Shown piece after piece: positions 24,475 to 32,965 of a stretch of DNA of 64,000 nt. The stretch lies in contig NZ_JADKYB010000018.1 of assembly GCF_016918855.1 (NCBI RefSeq), forward strand, positions 124,001-188,000, given 5' to 3'. The stretch's first letter is position 1. Every line of letters begins with the position of its first letter. Origin of the DNA: Actinacidiphila acididurans. Lineage in GTDB: Bacteria; Actinomycetota; Actinomycetes; Streptomycetales; Streptomycetaceae. The position numbers were made by a program, and so were the translations under genes. The notes below the pieces were generated by a model. It was not told the DNA's origin. It was given only the letters and a program-made list of their open reading frames with translations, and made no database searches.

Positions 24475-25164
24475 ATGGCGATCCGCGTCATGCTCGTCGA
24501 CGACCAGGTGCTGCTGCGCACCGGCTTCCGGATGGTGCTGGCCGCGCAGCCGGACATGGAGGTGGTCGCCGAGGCCGGGGACGGCGCGGAGGCGCTGGAG
24601 GTGCTGCGCGCCACCCGGGTGGACGTGGTCCTCATGGACGTGCGCATGCCGAAGATGGACGGGGTGGAGGCGACCCGCCGGATCTGCGGCGGCGACCGTA
24701 CCCCCGAGGCGGGCGGGCCGCGCGTCCTCATCCTCACCACCTTCGACCTCGACGAGTACGCGTTCGCCGCGCTCAAGGCCGGCGCCAGCGGCTTCATGCT
24801 CAAGGACGTGCCGCCGGACGAGCTGCTGACCGCGATCCGGGCGGTGCACAGCGGGGACGCGGTGGTGGCGCCCAGCACCACCCGGCGGCTGCTGGACCGG
24901 TTCACCCCGATGCTGCCCAGCGCCGCCGGCGAGCGCCGCCACACCGAGGTCGACAAACTCACCGACCGGGAACGGGAGGTGCTGCTGCTGGTCGCCCAGG
25001 GCCTGTCGAACGGCGAAATCGCTGCCAAGCTGGTGCTGTCCGAGGCTACTGTGAAGACGCACGTCGGACGGATCCTCACCAAGCTGGGTCTGCGGGACCG
25101 GGTGCAGGCGGTGGTGCTCGCCTATGAATCGGGCCTGGTTCGCGCAGGTGGGAGCGCCAACTGA
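24475..25164 (+). CDS. NarL/LuxR-family response regulator
   Basis: 229 residues. The receiver domain has the acidic pair VDD at 8-10, the phospho-acceptor Asp55 in VVLMDVRMPKMDG, the switch Thr in ILTTFD, and the conserved Lys in FMLKDVPP. The C-terminal LuxR HTH reads LTDREREVLLLVAQGLSNGE followed by IAAKLVLSEATVKTHVGRI. It is the partner of the upstream kinase and presumably a transcription activator. The cognate genes are not evident; the divergent/downstream quinone oxidoreductase gene 155 bp away is one candidate. Confidence 0.92.
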   Translation: MAIRVMLVDDQVLLRTGFRMVLAAQPDMEVVAEAGDGAEALEVLRATRVDVVLMDVRMPKMDGVEATRRICGGDRTPEAGGPRVLILTTFDLDEYAFAALKAGASGFMLKDVPPDELLTAIRAVHSGDAVVAPSTTRRLLDRFTPMLPSAAGERRHTEVDKLTDREREVLLLVAQGLSNGEIAAKLVLSEATVKTHVGRILTKLGLRDRVQAVVLAYESGLVRAGGSAN

Positions 25165-25260
25165 CCGGCGCCGCCGGGCCCGCACCCCCGAACGGGGGGA
25201 AGTCGCGCGCGGCTGGAATGATCCCAGCATTCGCGGTGTTCGTACGGCGGCAAGCGCTGT

Positions 25261-25280
25261 CGGGCGCCAACCGGCGCCCG
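25261..25280. terminator. Short hairpin after the two-component pair
   Basis: CGGGCGCC (25261-25268), AACC loop, GGCGCCCG (25273-25280). It lies 96 bases after the response-regulator stop and 38 bases before the next start, so it may be a terminator or a leader element. Confidence 0.5.
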
Positions 25281-25318
25281 CGGACGAGCAGTACCGGTTC
25301 AGCTACGGGGAGCATTGC

Positions 25319-26296
25319 ATGCGTGCCATCGTCATCGAAGAGTTCGGCGGTCCCGAGGTCCTGACCACGGTGGAACTGCCGGAGCCGGATCCGGGGCCGG
25401 GCGAGGTCACCATCGACGTCGCCTTCGCCGGCGTCAACTTCGCCGACATCAAAGCCCGCGCGGACGGTTACCGGGTGCCGAAGCTGCCCTTCCGCCCCGG
25501 CATGGACGTCTCGGGCACGGTGCGGGCGGTCGGTGACGGCGTCTCCGGAATCGTTCCCGGCCAGGAAGTAGCGGCCTTCATGCGCGGCGGTGGCTACGCG
25601 CAGATCGCCGTCGCCCCGGCCGCCACCGTCTTCCCGCTCCCGCACGGCGTCTCGCTGCGCACCGCGGCCGCGCTGCCCACCGTCCTGCCCACCGCGTACG
25701 CCCTGCTGCACGAGATCGGCCGGCTGCGCGAGGGCGACACCGTCCTCATCCACAGCGCGGCCGGCGGCGTCGGCACCATCGCCGGCCAACTCGCCCGGAT
25801 GGGCGGCGCGTCGGGGGTCTACGGCACGGTCTCCAGCCTCGCGAAGGCCGAGCACGCGCTCAAGTCCGGTTACGACCAGGTCTTCGAGGCGGCTGACTTC
25901 GACGCGGACGTGCTCGCCGTGACCGGCGGGCGCGGGGTGGACCTCGCGCTCGACTCAGTCGGCGGCGAGACCTTCCACCGCACGCTCCAGGTGCTGGCCC
26001 GGTTCGGCCGCCTGGTCAACTTCGGCAACGCGCGCGGCGCCGAGCCGTGGCAGACCGCCGCCGCCGAGATCGCCCCGCGGGCGATCTCGGTCGCCGGGTT
26101 CTCCATGCTCAGCATGGCCGGGGAGGACCCGCAGGCGCTGCGGACCCTGGCCGAGCGGGCGTTCTCCCTGCTCACCGACAGCGGGGTGGAGCTGCCCATA
26201 ACCGCGGAGTTCCCGCTGGAGGAGGCGGGGCGGGCCCACGAGCTGGTGGAGTCGCGGACGACGACGGGCAAGTTGCTGCTCAGGGTGCCGGCGTGA
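25319..26296 (+). CDS. NADPH:quinone oxidoreductase-like MDR protein
   Basis: 325 residues starting MRAIVIEEFGGPEVLTTVEL. Features: VDVAFAGVNFADIKARAD-like N-terminal fold (here IDVAFAGVNFADIKA), MDVSGTVRAVGDGV, and the NADPH site VLIHSAAGGVGTIAGQLARM. Zinc ligands are lacking, as in quinone oxidoreductases. GGGGAGC lies upstream of the ATG. It converges with the aldolase-like gene and their 3' ends overlap by 17 bp. A second quinone-oxidoreductase-like gene is present at 17827; the two are only distantly similar. Confidence 0.87.
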   Translation: MRAIVIEEFGGPEVLTTVELPEPDPGPGEVTIDVAFAGVNFADIKARADGYRVPKLPFRPGMDVSGTVRAVGDGVSGIVPGQEVAAFMRGGGYAQIAVAPAATVFPLPHGVSLRTAAALPTVLPTAYALLHEIGRLREGDTVLIHSAAGGVGTIAGQLARMGGASGVYGTVSSLAKAEHALKSGYDQVFEAADFDADVLAVTGGRGVDLALDSVGGETFHRTLQVLARFGRLVNFGNARGAEPWQTAAAEIAPRAISVAGFSMLSMAGEDPQALRTLAERAFSLLTDSGVELPITAEFPLEEAGRAHELVESRTTTGKLLLRVPA

Positions 26297-27551
26297 CGGG
26301 TTCCTCTTCGGCGTGATGTTCGGCCTGACGTTCCGCCTGACCGGCCGGTTGTGACGGGATGTCAGGTGCGGGCTGATCGGCATGCGCGGCGGTTTCTGCG
26401 GCGACCAGGTGGCGTACGAAGGATGCCGCCGCCTCCCGTACCTGGCTCTCCGTCCACTCCAGGGCGCTCGCCGCGATCATCATCTCGGTCATCGACAGGC
26501 CGGGCAGGCCCGGTTCGGTGAACCGGGCACGGCCGAAGAGGGTGACCCGGTCCTGCTCGGCCTGGCGCAGGGCGGCGGCGTTCACGATCTCGGCCGGGTA
26601 CGGGAGCCAGAGCTGGAACTGGTGGGTGTGGGGTTCGGCCGGGTGGACCTTGGGCCAGCCCCGGGCGGCTCCCGCGTCCGCGAGCCCTTCGCCGATGCCC
26701 TCGCGCAGGGCCTTCGCCACGGTCTTGGCGTGCGCCACGTACGAGGGCAGGCGCGGCAGTTCGGTGTGCAGGCCGGCCAGTGCGGCCAGTGCGATCGGGA
26801 ACTGCTGGTAGGCGAGGCCGCCGTAGCGGTGCCGCCACACCTTGGCTTCGTCGATCAGGTCGGTGGGGCCGGCCAGTGCGGCGCCGGCCAGGCCGCCCAG
26901 CGACTTGTAGAAGCTCACGTAGACCGAATCGGCGAGGGCCGCGATTTCGGGCAGCGTACGGCCGAAGTGCGGGGCGCATTCCCATATACGGGCGCCGTCG
27001 AAATGGATCACGGCGTCCCGTTCGCGGGCCGCCGCCACGGTCGCCGTCAGCTCGTCCCACGACGGCAGCACGAATCCGGCGTCCCGCAGGGGGAGTTCGA
27101 GCATCAGGGTGCCGAACGGTTCAGGGAATTCGCGTATTTCGTCGGCCGAGGGGAGGCGGGGGGCGCGGGTGGGGTGGACCGTGCGGAGTCCGGTCACCGT
27201 GGACAGGGCGTTGCGCTCGTGCACTTCGGGGTGGGCCAGCGGGTGGAGGGCCACCACCGGGTTGCCGGTCCTGCCCGCCCATGCGCGCAGCGCCACTTGC
27301 TGGGCCATGGTCCCGGTCGGGAAGAAGGCGGCGTCCTGCGTTCCCAGCAGCTCGGCGACCTTCTCCTCCAGTCCCCGCACCACCTCGTCCCCGTACCGAT
27401 CCGGTTCCCCCTCCAGATCCCACACCTCACCCCCTTCCCGTCCCAGCCGCTCCCACCGCGCCCGGACCGACTCGCCCTTCCCCCCGTTCAGCACCTTCCC
27501 GCACGCGTCCACGGCCGCCACCAGCCGCGCCTTCTCCGTCACGTCATCCAT
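26280..27551 (-). CDS. Threonine-aldolase-family PLP enzyme (beta-eliminating lyase fold)
   Basis: 423 residues from MDDVTEKARLVAAVDACGKV, preceded by GGAGGGGAGGAT. The fold-type I PLP signature is present: ELLGTQDAAFFPTGTMAQQV, then VIHFDGARIWECAPHFG with the Asp that contacts the pyridine nitrogen, and SVYVSFYKSLGGLAGAAL with the Schiff-base Lys. Low-specificity threonine aldolases cleave threonine to glycine and acetaldehyde. The N-terminal 75 residues and the repetitive acidic C-terminus (about 395-423) are longer than in classical members of about 340 residues, so the substrate may differ. Confidence 0.82.
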   Translation of the reverse strand: MDDVTEKARLVAAVDACGKVLNGGKGESVRARWERLGREGGEVWDLEGEPDRYGDEVVRGLEEKVAELLGTQDAAFFPTGTMAQQVALRAWAGRTGNPVVALHPLAHPEVHERNALSTVTGLRTVHPTRAPRLPSADEIREFPEPFGTLMLELPLRDAGFVLPSWDELTATVAAARERDAVIHFDGARIWECAPHFGRTLPEIAALADSVYVSFYKSLGGLAGAALAGPTDLIDEAKVWRHRYGGLAYQQFPIALAALAGLHTELPRLPSYVAHAKTVAKALREGIGEGLADAGAARGWPKVHPAEPHTHQFQLWLPYPAEIVNAAALRQAEQDRVTLFGRARFTEPGLPGLSMTEMMIAASALEWTESQVREAAASFVRHLVAAETAAHADQPAPDIPSQPAGQAERQAEHHAEEEPVTPAP

Positions 27552-28325
27552 CCCCCGATCCTCCCCTCCGGGGGTTCCCACTTCGACCCCGGGGCGCCGG
27601 GAAATGCTGCGGCGCTTGTTTTCGAAGGGTGCGGGTCGTACGGGGGCGGGCCTTGAACGGAGCGCGGGTTGTACGTACGGGGGTCGGGGCCTCCGGAGCG
27701 GGAGTCCGAAATCTCATATTTACGGGCCTGGCGGCCCACAAATATAAGTCAGCATTTCGGACCCCCACCCCTCCGACCCCTCCCACCACCCCAGGGCCAC
27801 GCCGTCCCCCGGGTCACGCCGCCTCCCGAGTTCGCCTCCGGCCCGCACCCCCGGGCTGGCCCGCCCCTTCCGTCACCCGCCAGCCCGGGCCACCCTGTCC
27901 TCCGGCCACCCCGTCTCCCGGGGCACCCGCGCCTTCCGGGCCACCCCTGCCTGGCCCTCCGCCGGCCCGCACCCTCGAATCCGCCGCCGCGGCGGCGCGC
28001 GACGATGGCGGAAATCGGCGGTGCCGAGCCGGCCGCAAGCGGGGCGGCGAGCCGTCAAGAGCGCTCCACCACTCACCTGCCTCGGCCCCGCAACAGCCTT
28101 TCCCCTCGAACCCCTTGAGCAGAGGCACGCCCCTGCGAACCGCACCCCTTCCCCGCAACGACCCCCTCCGTGGCAGCGGCCCCCCGGCGGGAGCAGGCAG
28201 GCGACCTCCAAGCCCAAGCCGGGAAGAGGGAGGCAGGACGTGCGAAGGGTCACTGCGTCGGGGAACCCCCCGGGAAGGGGATTCGCGTAGGATTGACGAG
28301 AAGTCCGGGCCGCGGGAGGCGTGTG
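27552..28325. other. 774-bp gene-free stretch rich in C, with one A+T-rich palindrome
   Basis: ORFs here are proline/arginine-rich and look like composition artefacts. The main structure is the palindrome at 27704-27762. The right end, near 28285-28325, should hold the promoter and GGGAGG ribosome-binding site of the cofactor operon (TAGGAT at about 28289 is a possible -10). Confidence 0.5.
27704..27762. repeat. 59-bp imperfect palindrome with A+T-rich stem
   Basis: Left arm GTCCGAAAT (27704-27712) then CTCATATTT (27713-27721); right arm AAATATAAG (27740-27748), a 5-base bulge, then ATTTCGGAC (27754-27762). The outer 9 bp pair perfectly, the next 9 with one mismatch, and an inner GGGCC/GGCCC stem closes the loop. 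It could be a cruciform, a terminator for the minus-strand aldolase gene's opposite side, or a relic of a mobile element. Confidence 0.8.
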
Positions 28326-29216
28326 GTGGTGGAGGAGAAGCCGGCGAGGCTGGCCGTGGGGGTGGTGGGGGCCGGGCGTGTGGGGCCCGCGCTGGCCGCG
28401 GCGTTGCGGATGGCGGGGCACCACCCGGTGGCCGTGTCGGGCGTGTCGGAGGCGTCGCGGCGGCGGGCCGAGGAACTGCTGCCGGGGGTGCCGCTGGTGG
28501 AGCCGGCGGCCGTGCTGGAGCGGGCCGATCTGGTGCTGCTGACGGTGCCGGACGACGCGCTGCCGGACCTGGTGAGCGGGCTGGCCGAGACGGGGGCGGT
28601 GCGGCCGGGACAGCTGGTGGCGCACACCTCGGGGCGGTACGGGATCGCCGTGCTGGAGCCGGCGCTGAGGGCGGGCGCGCTGCCGCTGGCGCTGCATCCG
28701 GTGATGACCTTCACCGGCACGGAGGTGGACGTGCAGCGCCTGGCGGGCTGCTGCTTCGGCGTGACCGCCCCGGTGGAGCTGCGCACCGCGGCCGAGGCGC
28801 TGGTGATCGAGATGGGCGGCGAGCCGGAGTGGATCGAGGAGTCGGCCCGCCCGCTCTATCACGCGGCGCTGGCGATCGGCGCCAACCACCTGGTCACCCT
28901 GGTCGCGCAGGCGATGGACCTGCTGCGGGAGGCGGGGGTGGCCGAGCCCGGCCGGATGCTGGGGCCGCTGCTGGGCGCGGCGCTGGACAACGCCCTGCGC
29001 TCCGGGGACGCCGCGCTGACCGGCCCGGTCGCCCGGGGGGACGCCGGCACGGTGGCCGCCCACCTGCGGGAGCTGCGTACGCACGCGCCCGAGACCGTGG
29101 CCGGATACGTGGCCATGGCCCGCGCCACCGCCGACCGCGCCCTGGCCAACGGGATGCTCAAGGCGGAGTACGCCGAGGCGCTGCTGGGCGCCCTGGCCGA
29201 CGAGGGGAACCGATGA
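28326..29216 (+). CDS. Rossmann-like and DUF2520 domain protein
   Basis: 296 residues from GTG 28326 (GTG 28323 and 28329 are equally possible; GGGAGG at 28314-28319 best fits 28326). An N-terminal dinucleotide fold (LAVGVVGAGRVGPALAAALR) is followed by LHPVMTFTG and the helical DUF2520 part (YHAALAIGANHLVTLVAQA). It resembles ketopantoate reductase/6-phosphogluconate dehydrogenase relatives and is regularly found directly before panC in actinobacteria, so a pantothenate-linked reductase role is plausible but unproven. It is coupled to panC by an ATGA overlap and begins the five-gene cofactor operon. Confidence 0.85.
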   Translation: MVEEKPARLAVGVVGAGRVGPALAAALRMAGHHPVAVSGVSEASRRRAEELLPGVPLVEPAAVLERADLVLLTVPDDALPDLVSGLAETGAVRPGQLVAHTSGRYGIAVLEPALRAGALPLALHPVMTFTGTEVDVQRLAGCCFGVTAPVELRTAAEALVIEMGGEPEWIEESARPLYHAALAIGANHLVTLVAQAMDLLREAGVAEPGRMLGPLLGAALDNALRSGDAALTGPVARGDAGTVAAHLRELRTHAPETVAGYVAMARATADRALANGMLKAEYAEALLGALADEGNR

Positions 29217-30079
29217 CGGAGCTGATACGGCGCGCCGCGGACCTGCCCCCGGCGGCGGCCGTGGTGATGACCATGGGCGCGCTGCACGAGGGGCACGCCA
29301 CGCTGATCCGGGCGGCCCGGGAGTACGCGGGCGAGGGACCGGTCACCGTCACCGTATTCGTCAATCCGCTGCAGTTCGGGCCGAACGAGGACCTGGACCG
29401 GTATCCGCGCACCCTGGACGCGGATCTGGAGGTGGCCGCGAAGGCGGGCGCCGACCGGGTGTTCGCGCCGGCGGCGGAGGAGGTCTACCCGGGCGGGCAG
29501 CCGCAGGTCAGGATCACCGCGGGGCCGATGGGACAGGGGTACGAGGGCGCGTCGCGGCCCGGCCACTTCGACGGGGTCCTCACGGTGGTCGCCAAGCTGC
29601 TGCACCTGACCCGGCCGCGGGCGGCCTTCTTCGGGCAGAAGGACGCCCAGCAGCTCGCGGTGATCCGCCGCATGGTGACCGACCTGAACTTCCCGGTGGA
29701 GATCACCGCCGTGCCCACCGTCCGCGAGGACGACGGCTTGGCGCTGTCCAGCCGCAACCGCTACCTGAGCGGCGTGCAGCGCCGTCAGGCCCTGGCGCTG
29801 TCCCGCGCGCTGTTCGCCGGCCGTGACCGCCTCGCGCAGGGTCCCGCGGCGGTACGGGACGCCGCCCGCGCGTCGCTGGCCGGCGCCGAGGGCGTCGCCG
29901 TGGACTACCTGGACCTCATCGACCCCGCGACGTTCACCGCGGCCCCGCCCGGCCACACCGGACCTGCCGTCCTGGCCGTCGCCGCCAAGGTCGGCACCAC
30001 CCGTCTGATCGACAACATCCCGCTGGAGTTCCCCGGCCCGCAAGCAGCCGCCACTCCGCAGTTCGGAGCCGCCCCATGA
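29213..30079 (+). CDS. panC: Pantothenate synthetase (pantoate--beta-alanine ligase)
   Basis: 288 residues. It joins pantoate and beta-alanine using ATP, the last step of pantothenate synthesis. The nucleotidyl-transferase HxGH site is MGALHEGHATL, followed by VFVNPLQFGPNEDLDRYPR; the substrate region has FGQKDAQQLAVIRRM and the KMSKS-equivalent LSSRNRYLS. Length is normal for the family. The start ATG overlaps the upstream stop and its own stop overlaps the nadB start as ATGA, so translation is coupled through three genes. Confidence 0.95.
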   Translation: MTELIRRAADLPPAAAVVMTMGALHEGHATLIRAAREYAGEGPVTVTVFVNPLQFGPNEDLDRYPRTLDADLEVAAKAGADRVFAPAAEEVYPGGQPQVRITAGPMGQGYEGASRPGHFDGVLTVVAKLLHLTRPRAAFFGQKDAQQLAVIRRMVTDLNFPVEITAVPTVREDDGLALSSRNRYLSGVQRRQALALSRALFAGRDRLAQGPAAVRDAARASLAGAEGVAVDYLDLIDPATFTAAPPGHTGPAVLAVAAKVGTTRLIDNIPLEFPGPQAAATPQFGAAP

Positions 30080-31890
30080 CCGCGAACGACGCCAGAGCCG
30101 CCGCCCCCTACGCCGATCCGTCCACCGGAATACGCCTGCACGCCCCCGCCCCCGGCTGGACGATCGCCTCCGACGTGGTGGTCGTGGGCTCCGGCGTGGC
30201 CGGGCTGACCGTGGCGCTGCGCTGCGCCGCCGCCGGCGCGAAGGTCACGGTGGTGACCAAGGCGCATCTGGACGACGGCTCCACCCGCTGGGCCCAGGGC
30301 GGCATCGCCGCCGCCCTCGGCGACGGCGACACGCCCGACCAGCACCTGGCGGACACCCTGGTCGCGGGCGCCGGGCTGTGCGACGAGCCGGCGGTGCGGG
30401 CCCTGGTCACCGAGGGGCCGGACGCGGTGCGCCGGCTGATCGCCACCGGCGCGCACTTCGACGCGGACGAGGTCGGCACGATCCTGCTCACCCGGGAGGG
30501 CGGCCACCACCGGCGGCGTATCGCCCACGCGGGCGGCGACGCGACCGGCGCGGAGATCTCGCGGGCCCTGATCGCCGCGGTGCGCGCCGCCGAGGGGATC
30601 AAGCTGGTGGAGAACGCGCTGGTCCTGGACCTGCTCACCGATGTGGCCGGCCGTACCGCGGGCGTCACCCTGCACGTGATGGGGGAGGGGCAGCGCGACG
30701 GAGTGGGCGCGGTGCGGGCGGGCGCCGTGGTGCTGGCCACCGGCGGCATGGGCCAGGTGTTCTCGGCGACGACCAACCCGCCGGTGTCCACCGGTGACGG
30801 GGTGGCGCTGGCGCTGCGCGCCGGGGCCGAGGTCAGCGACCTGGAGTTCGTGCAGTTCCACCCGACCGTGCTGTGGCTGGGCCCGGACGCCGAGGGCCAG
30901 CAGCCGCTGGTGTCCGAGGCGGTCCGCGGCGAGGGCGCGCACCTGGTGGACGCCGACGGGGTGCGCTTCATGGTGGGACAGCACGAACTGGCCGAACTCG
31001 CGCCGCGCGACATCGTGGCCAAGGCGATCATGCGCCGCATGCGGGAGACCGGCGCCGCGCACATGTACCTGGACGCGCGGCACTTCGGCGCCGCCATGTG
31101 GCAGGAACGTTTCCCCACCATCCTGGCCGCCTGCCGGGCGCACGGCATCGACCCGGTCACGCAGCCGATCCCGGTCGCCCCCGCCGCGCACTACGCCTCC
31201 GGCGGCGTGCGCACCGACCTGCGCGGACGTACCACGGTGCCGGGCCTGTACGCGTGCGGCGAGGTCGCCTGCACCGGCGTGCACGGCGCCAACCGGCTGG
31301 CCTCCAACTCCCTGCTGGAGGGCCTGGTGTTCGCCGAGCGGATCGCCGCCGACATCGCCGCCCACCCGGCCGGCCCGGGCGAGCCGGTGCTCCCCGACCC
31401 CGCGCCCGCCCCGCTGCTGGCCTCCGAGGCGCGCTACGAGGTGCAGCGGATCATGACCGCGGGCGCGGGCGTGCTGCGCAGCGCCGAGAGCCTGACGGCG
31501 GCCGCGGCCGCCCTGGAGCGGCTGCACACCGCGGCCGTGGAGGCGTACGAGCGGGACGGCAAGACCGCCGAGCCGTGCGTGGAGACCTGGGAGGCCACCA
31601 ACCTCGCCCTGGTCGCCCGGGTGCTGGTGGCCGCCGCCCGGCGCCGCGAGGAGACCCGCGGCTGCCACTGGCGCGAGGACCGGCCCGCCCGTGACGACCT
31701 GACGTGGCGCCGTCACCTGGTGGTACGCCTCACCGCGCACCGTACGCTGGAGGTCCGCACCACCGCGGGGCCGGATTTCGACGCAACCGTGCCCGTACGT
31801 CACCCGGCCGGCGTCGTGGAGGGGCCCGCTTTCGGGGATGATGGGGCCGCCGCCGCGCAACCCGGCTCCGCCGCCGGCCGCCGCGCCTGA
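30076..31890 (+). CDS. nadB: L-aspartate oxidase
   Basis: 604 residues. It oxidises L-aspartate to iminoaspartate for de novo NAD synthesis, with NadA as partner (not in this window). The FAD site is DVVVVGSGVAGLTVALRCAAAG, followed by STRWAQGGIAAALGDGD, the active-site HPTVLW region, and the conserved ASGGVRTDLRGRTTVPGLYACGE and ANRLASNSLLEG segments of the succinate-dehydrogenase flavoprotein superfamily. The C-terminal helical domain ends with an Ala/Gly-rich tail. ATGA coupling to panC. Confidence 0.95.
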   Translation: MTANDARAAAPYADPSTGIRLHAPAPGWTIASDVVVVGSGVAGLTVALRCAAAGAKVTVVTKAHLDDGSTRWAQGGIAAALGDGDTPDQHLADTLVAGAGLCDEPAVRALVTEGPDAVRRLIATGAHFDADEVGTILLTREGGHHRRRIAHAGGDATGAEISRALIAAVRAAEGIKLVENALVLDLLTDVAGRTAGVTLHVMGEGQRDGVGAVRAGAVVLATGGMGQVFSATTNPPVSTGDGVALALRAGAEVSDLEFVQFHPTVLWLGPDAEGQQPLVSEAVRGEGAHLVDADGVRFMVGQHELAELAPRDIVAKAIMRRMRETGAAHMYLDARHFGAAMWQERFPTILAACRAHGIDPVTQPIPVAPAAHYASGGVRTDLRGRTTVPGLYACGEVACTGVHGANRLASNSLLEGLVFAERIAADIAAHPAGPGEPVLPDPAPAPLLASEARYEVQRIMTAGAGVLRSAESLTAAAAALERLHTAAVEAYERDGKTAEPCVETWEATNLALVARVLVAAARRREETRGCHWREDRPARDDLTWRRHLVVRLTAHRTLEVRTTAGPDFDATVPVRHPAGVVEGPAFGDDGAAAAQPGSAAGRRA

Positions 31891-31920
31891 CCACAGATAC
31901 GCCGCTTTCGAGGAGCAGCC

Positions 31921-32958
31921 GTGACCACCCCGGACCGTCCCCAGCCCGTCATTCTCCCCATGCCGCAGTTCGGGCCGCCGGGCCAGGCCGCAGCGGACGG
32001 CGGCTGCGGCGACGGCTGTGCCTGCGGGGCCGCCGACGCCCACGGCGAGTACGAGCTCGACCCGCTGGAGTGCGGCCTCGACCCGGACCTGGCGTCGCTG
32101 ATCGTCGCCGACGGCCTGGACCCGGTCCAGGTCGAGGACATCGCGCACCTGGCCATCGAGGAGGACCTCGACCAGGGCGTGGACGTCACCACGGTGGCGA
32201 CCGTGCCCGAGGACGCGCTGTCCACCGGTGACTTCACCGCCCGCGAGGCGGGCGTGGTGGCCGGGCTGCGGATCGCCGAGGCGGTGCTGTCGGTGGTGTG
32301 CACCGACGAGTTCGAGGTCGAGCGGCACGTGGCGGACGGCGACCGGGTCGAGGCCGGGCAGGTGCTGCTGACCGTGCGCACCCGCACCCGCGACCTGCTC
32401 ACCGCCGAGCGCAGCGCGCTCAACCTGCTGTGCCGGCTGTCCGGCATCGCCACCGCCACCCGGCACTGGGTGGACGCGATCGAGGGCACCCGGGCGCAGG
32501 TGCGCGACACCCGCAAGACCACTCCGGGGCTGCGTGCGCTGGAGAAGTACGCGGTGCGCTGCGGCGGCGGCGTCAACCACCGGATGTCGCTGTCGGACGC
32601 GGCGCTGGTCAAGGACAACCACGTGGTCGCCGCCGGCGGCGTGGCCCAGGCGTTCAAGCTGGTCCGCGAGGAGTTCCCGGACGTGCCCATCGAGGTCGAG
32701 GTGGACACCCTGCACCAGGTGCGCGAGGTGCTGGAGGCCGGCGCGGACCTGGTCCTGCTGGACAACTTCACTCCCGCCGAGACCGCCGAGGCCGTCGCCA
32801 TCGTCGGCGGCCGGGCGTTCCTGGAGTCCTCCGGCCGGCTCACCCTGGCCAACGCCCGCGCCTACGCGGAGACCGGCGTCAACTTCCTGGCCGTCGGCGC
32901 CCTCACCCATTCCTCCCCGATCCTGGACATCGGCCTGGACCTGCGAGCGGAAGCGTAG
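31921..32958 (+). CDS. nadC: Nicotinate-nucleotide pyrophosphorylase (quinolinate phosphoribosyltransferase)
   Basis: 345 residues from GTG 31921, preceded by GAGGAG. It converts quinolinate and PRPP to nicotinate mononucleotide. Family motifs: EDLDQGVDVTT, FTAREAGVVAGL, LTAERSALNLLCRLSGIAT, RDTRKTTPGLRALEKYAVRCGGGVNHR (catalytic Arg/Lys cluster), VKDNHV and EVEVDTL. An N-terminal extension of about 50 residues carries a cysteine cluster (CGDGCACG) absent from textbook NadC. It follows nadB by 30 bp in the cofactor operon. Confidence 0.95.
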   Translation: MTTPDRPQPVILPMPQFGPPGQAAADGGCGDGCACGAADAHGEYELDPLECGLDPDLASLIVADGLDPVQVEDIAHLAIEEDLDQGVDVTTVATVPEDALSTGDFTAREAGVVAGLRIAEAVLSVVCTDEFEVERHVADGDRVEAGQVLLTVRTRTRDLLTAERSALNLLCRLSGIATATRHWVDAIEGTRAQVRDTRKTTPGLRALEKYAVRCGGGVNHRMSLSDAALVKDNHVVAAGGVAQAFKLVREEFPDVPIEVEVDTLHQVREVLEAGADLVLLDNFTPAETAEAVAIVGGRAFLESSGRLTLANARAYAETGVNFLAVGALTHSSPILDIGLDLRAEA

Positions 32959-32965
32959 AAGGCGG

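Noticed and set aside
21085..25230. Very long minus-strand open frame (1381 codons)
   Set aside because: It is antisense to cdgB and the two-component genes, lacks a start site and any recognisable domain, and reflects the GC-skewed third codon position of the real genes.
27552..28325. Pro/Arg-rich frames in the gene-free stretch
   Set aside because: Low complexity, no RBS and no consistent codon-position bias; treated as noncoding.
26780..30079. 1099-codon plus-strand frame ending with the panC sequence
   Set aside because: Only the last part, from 29213, is panC; the front is antisense to the aldolase gene and intergenic DNA.
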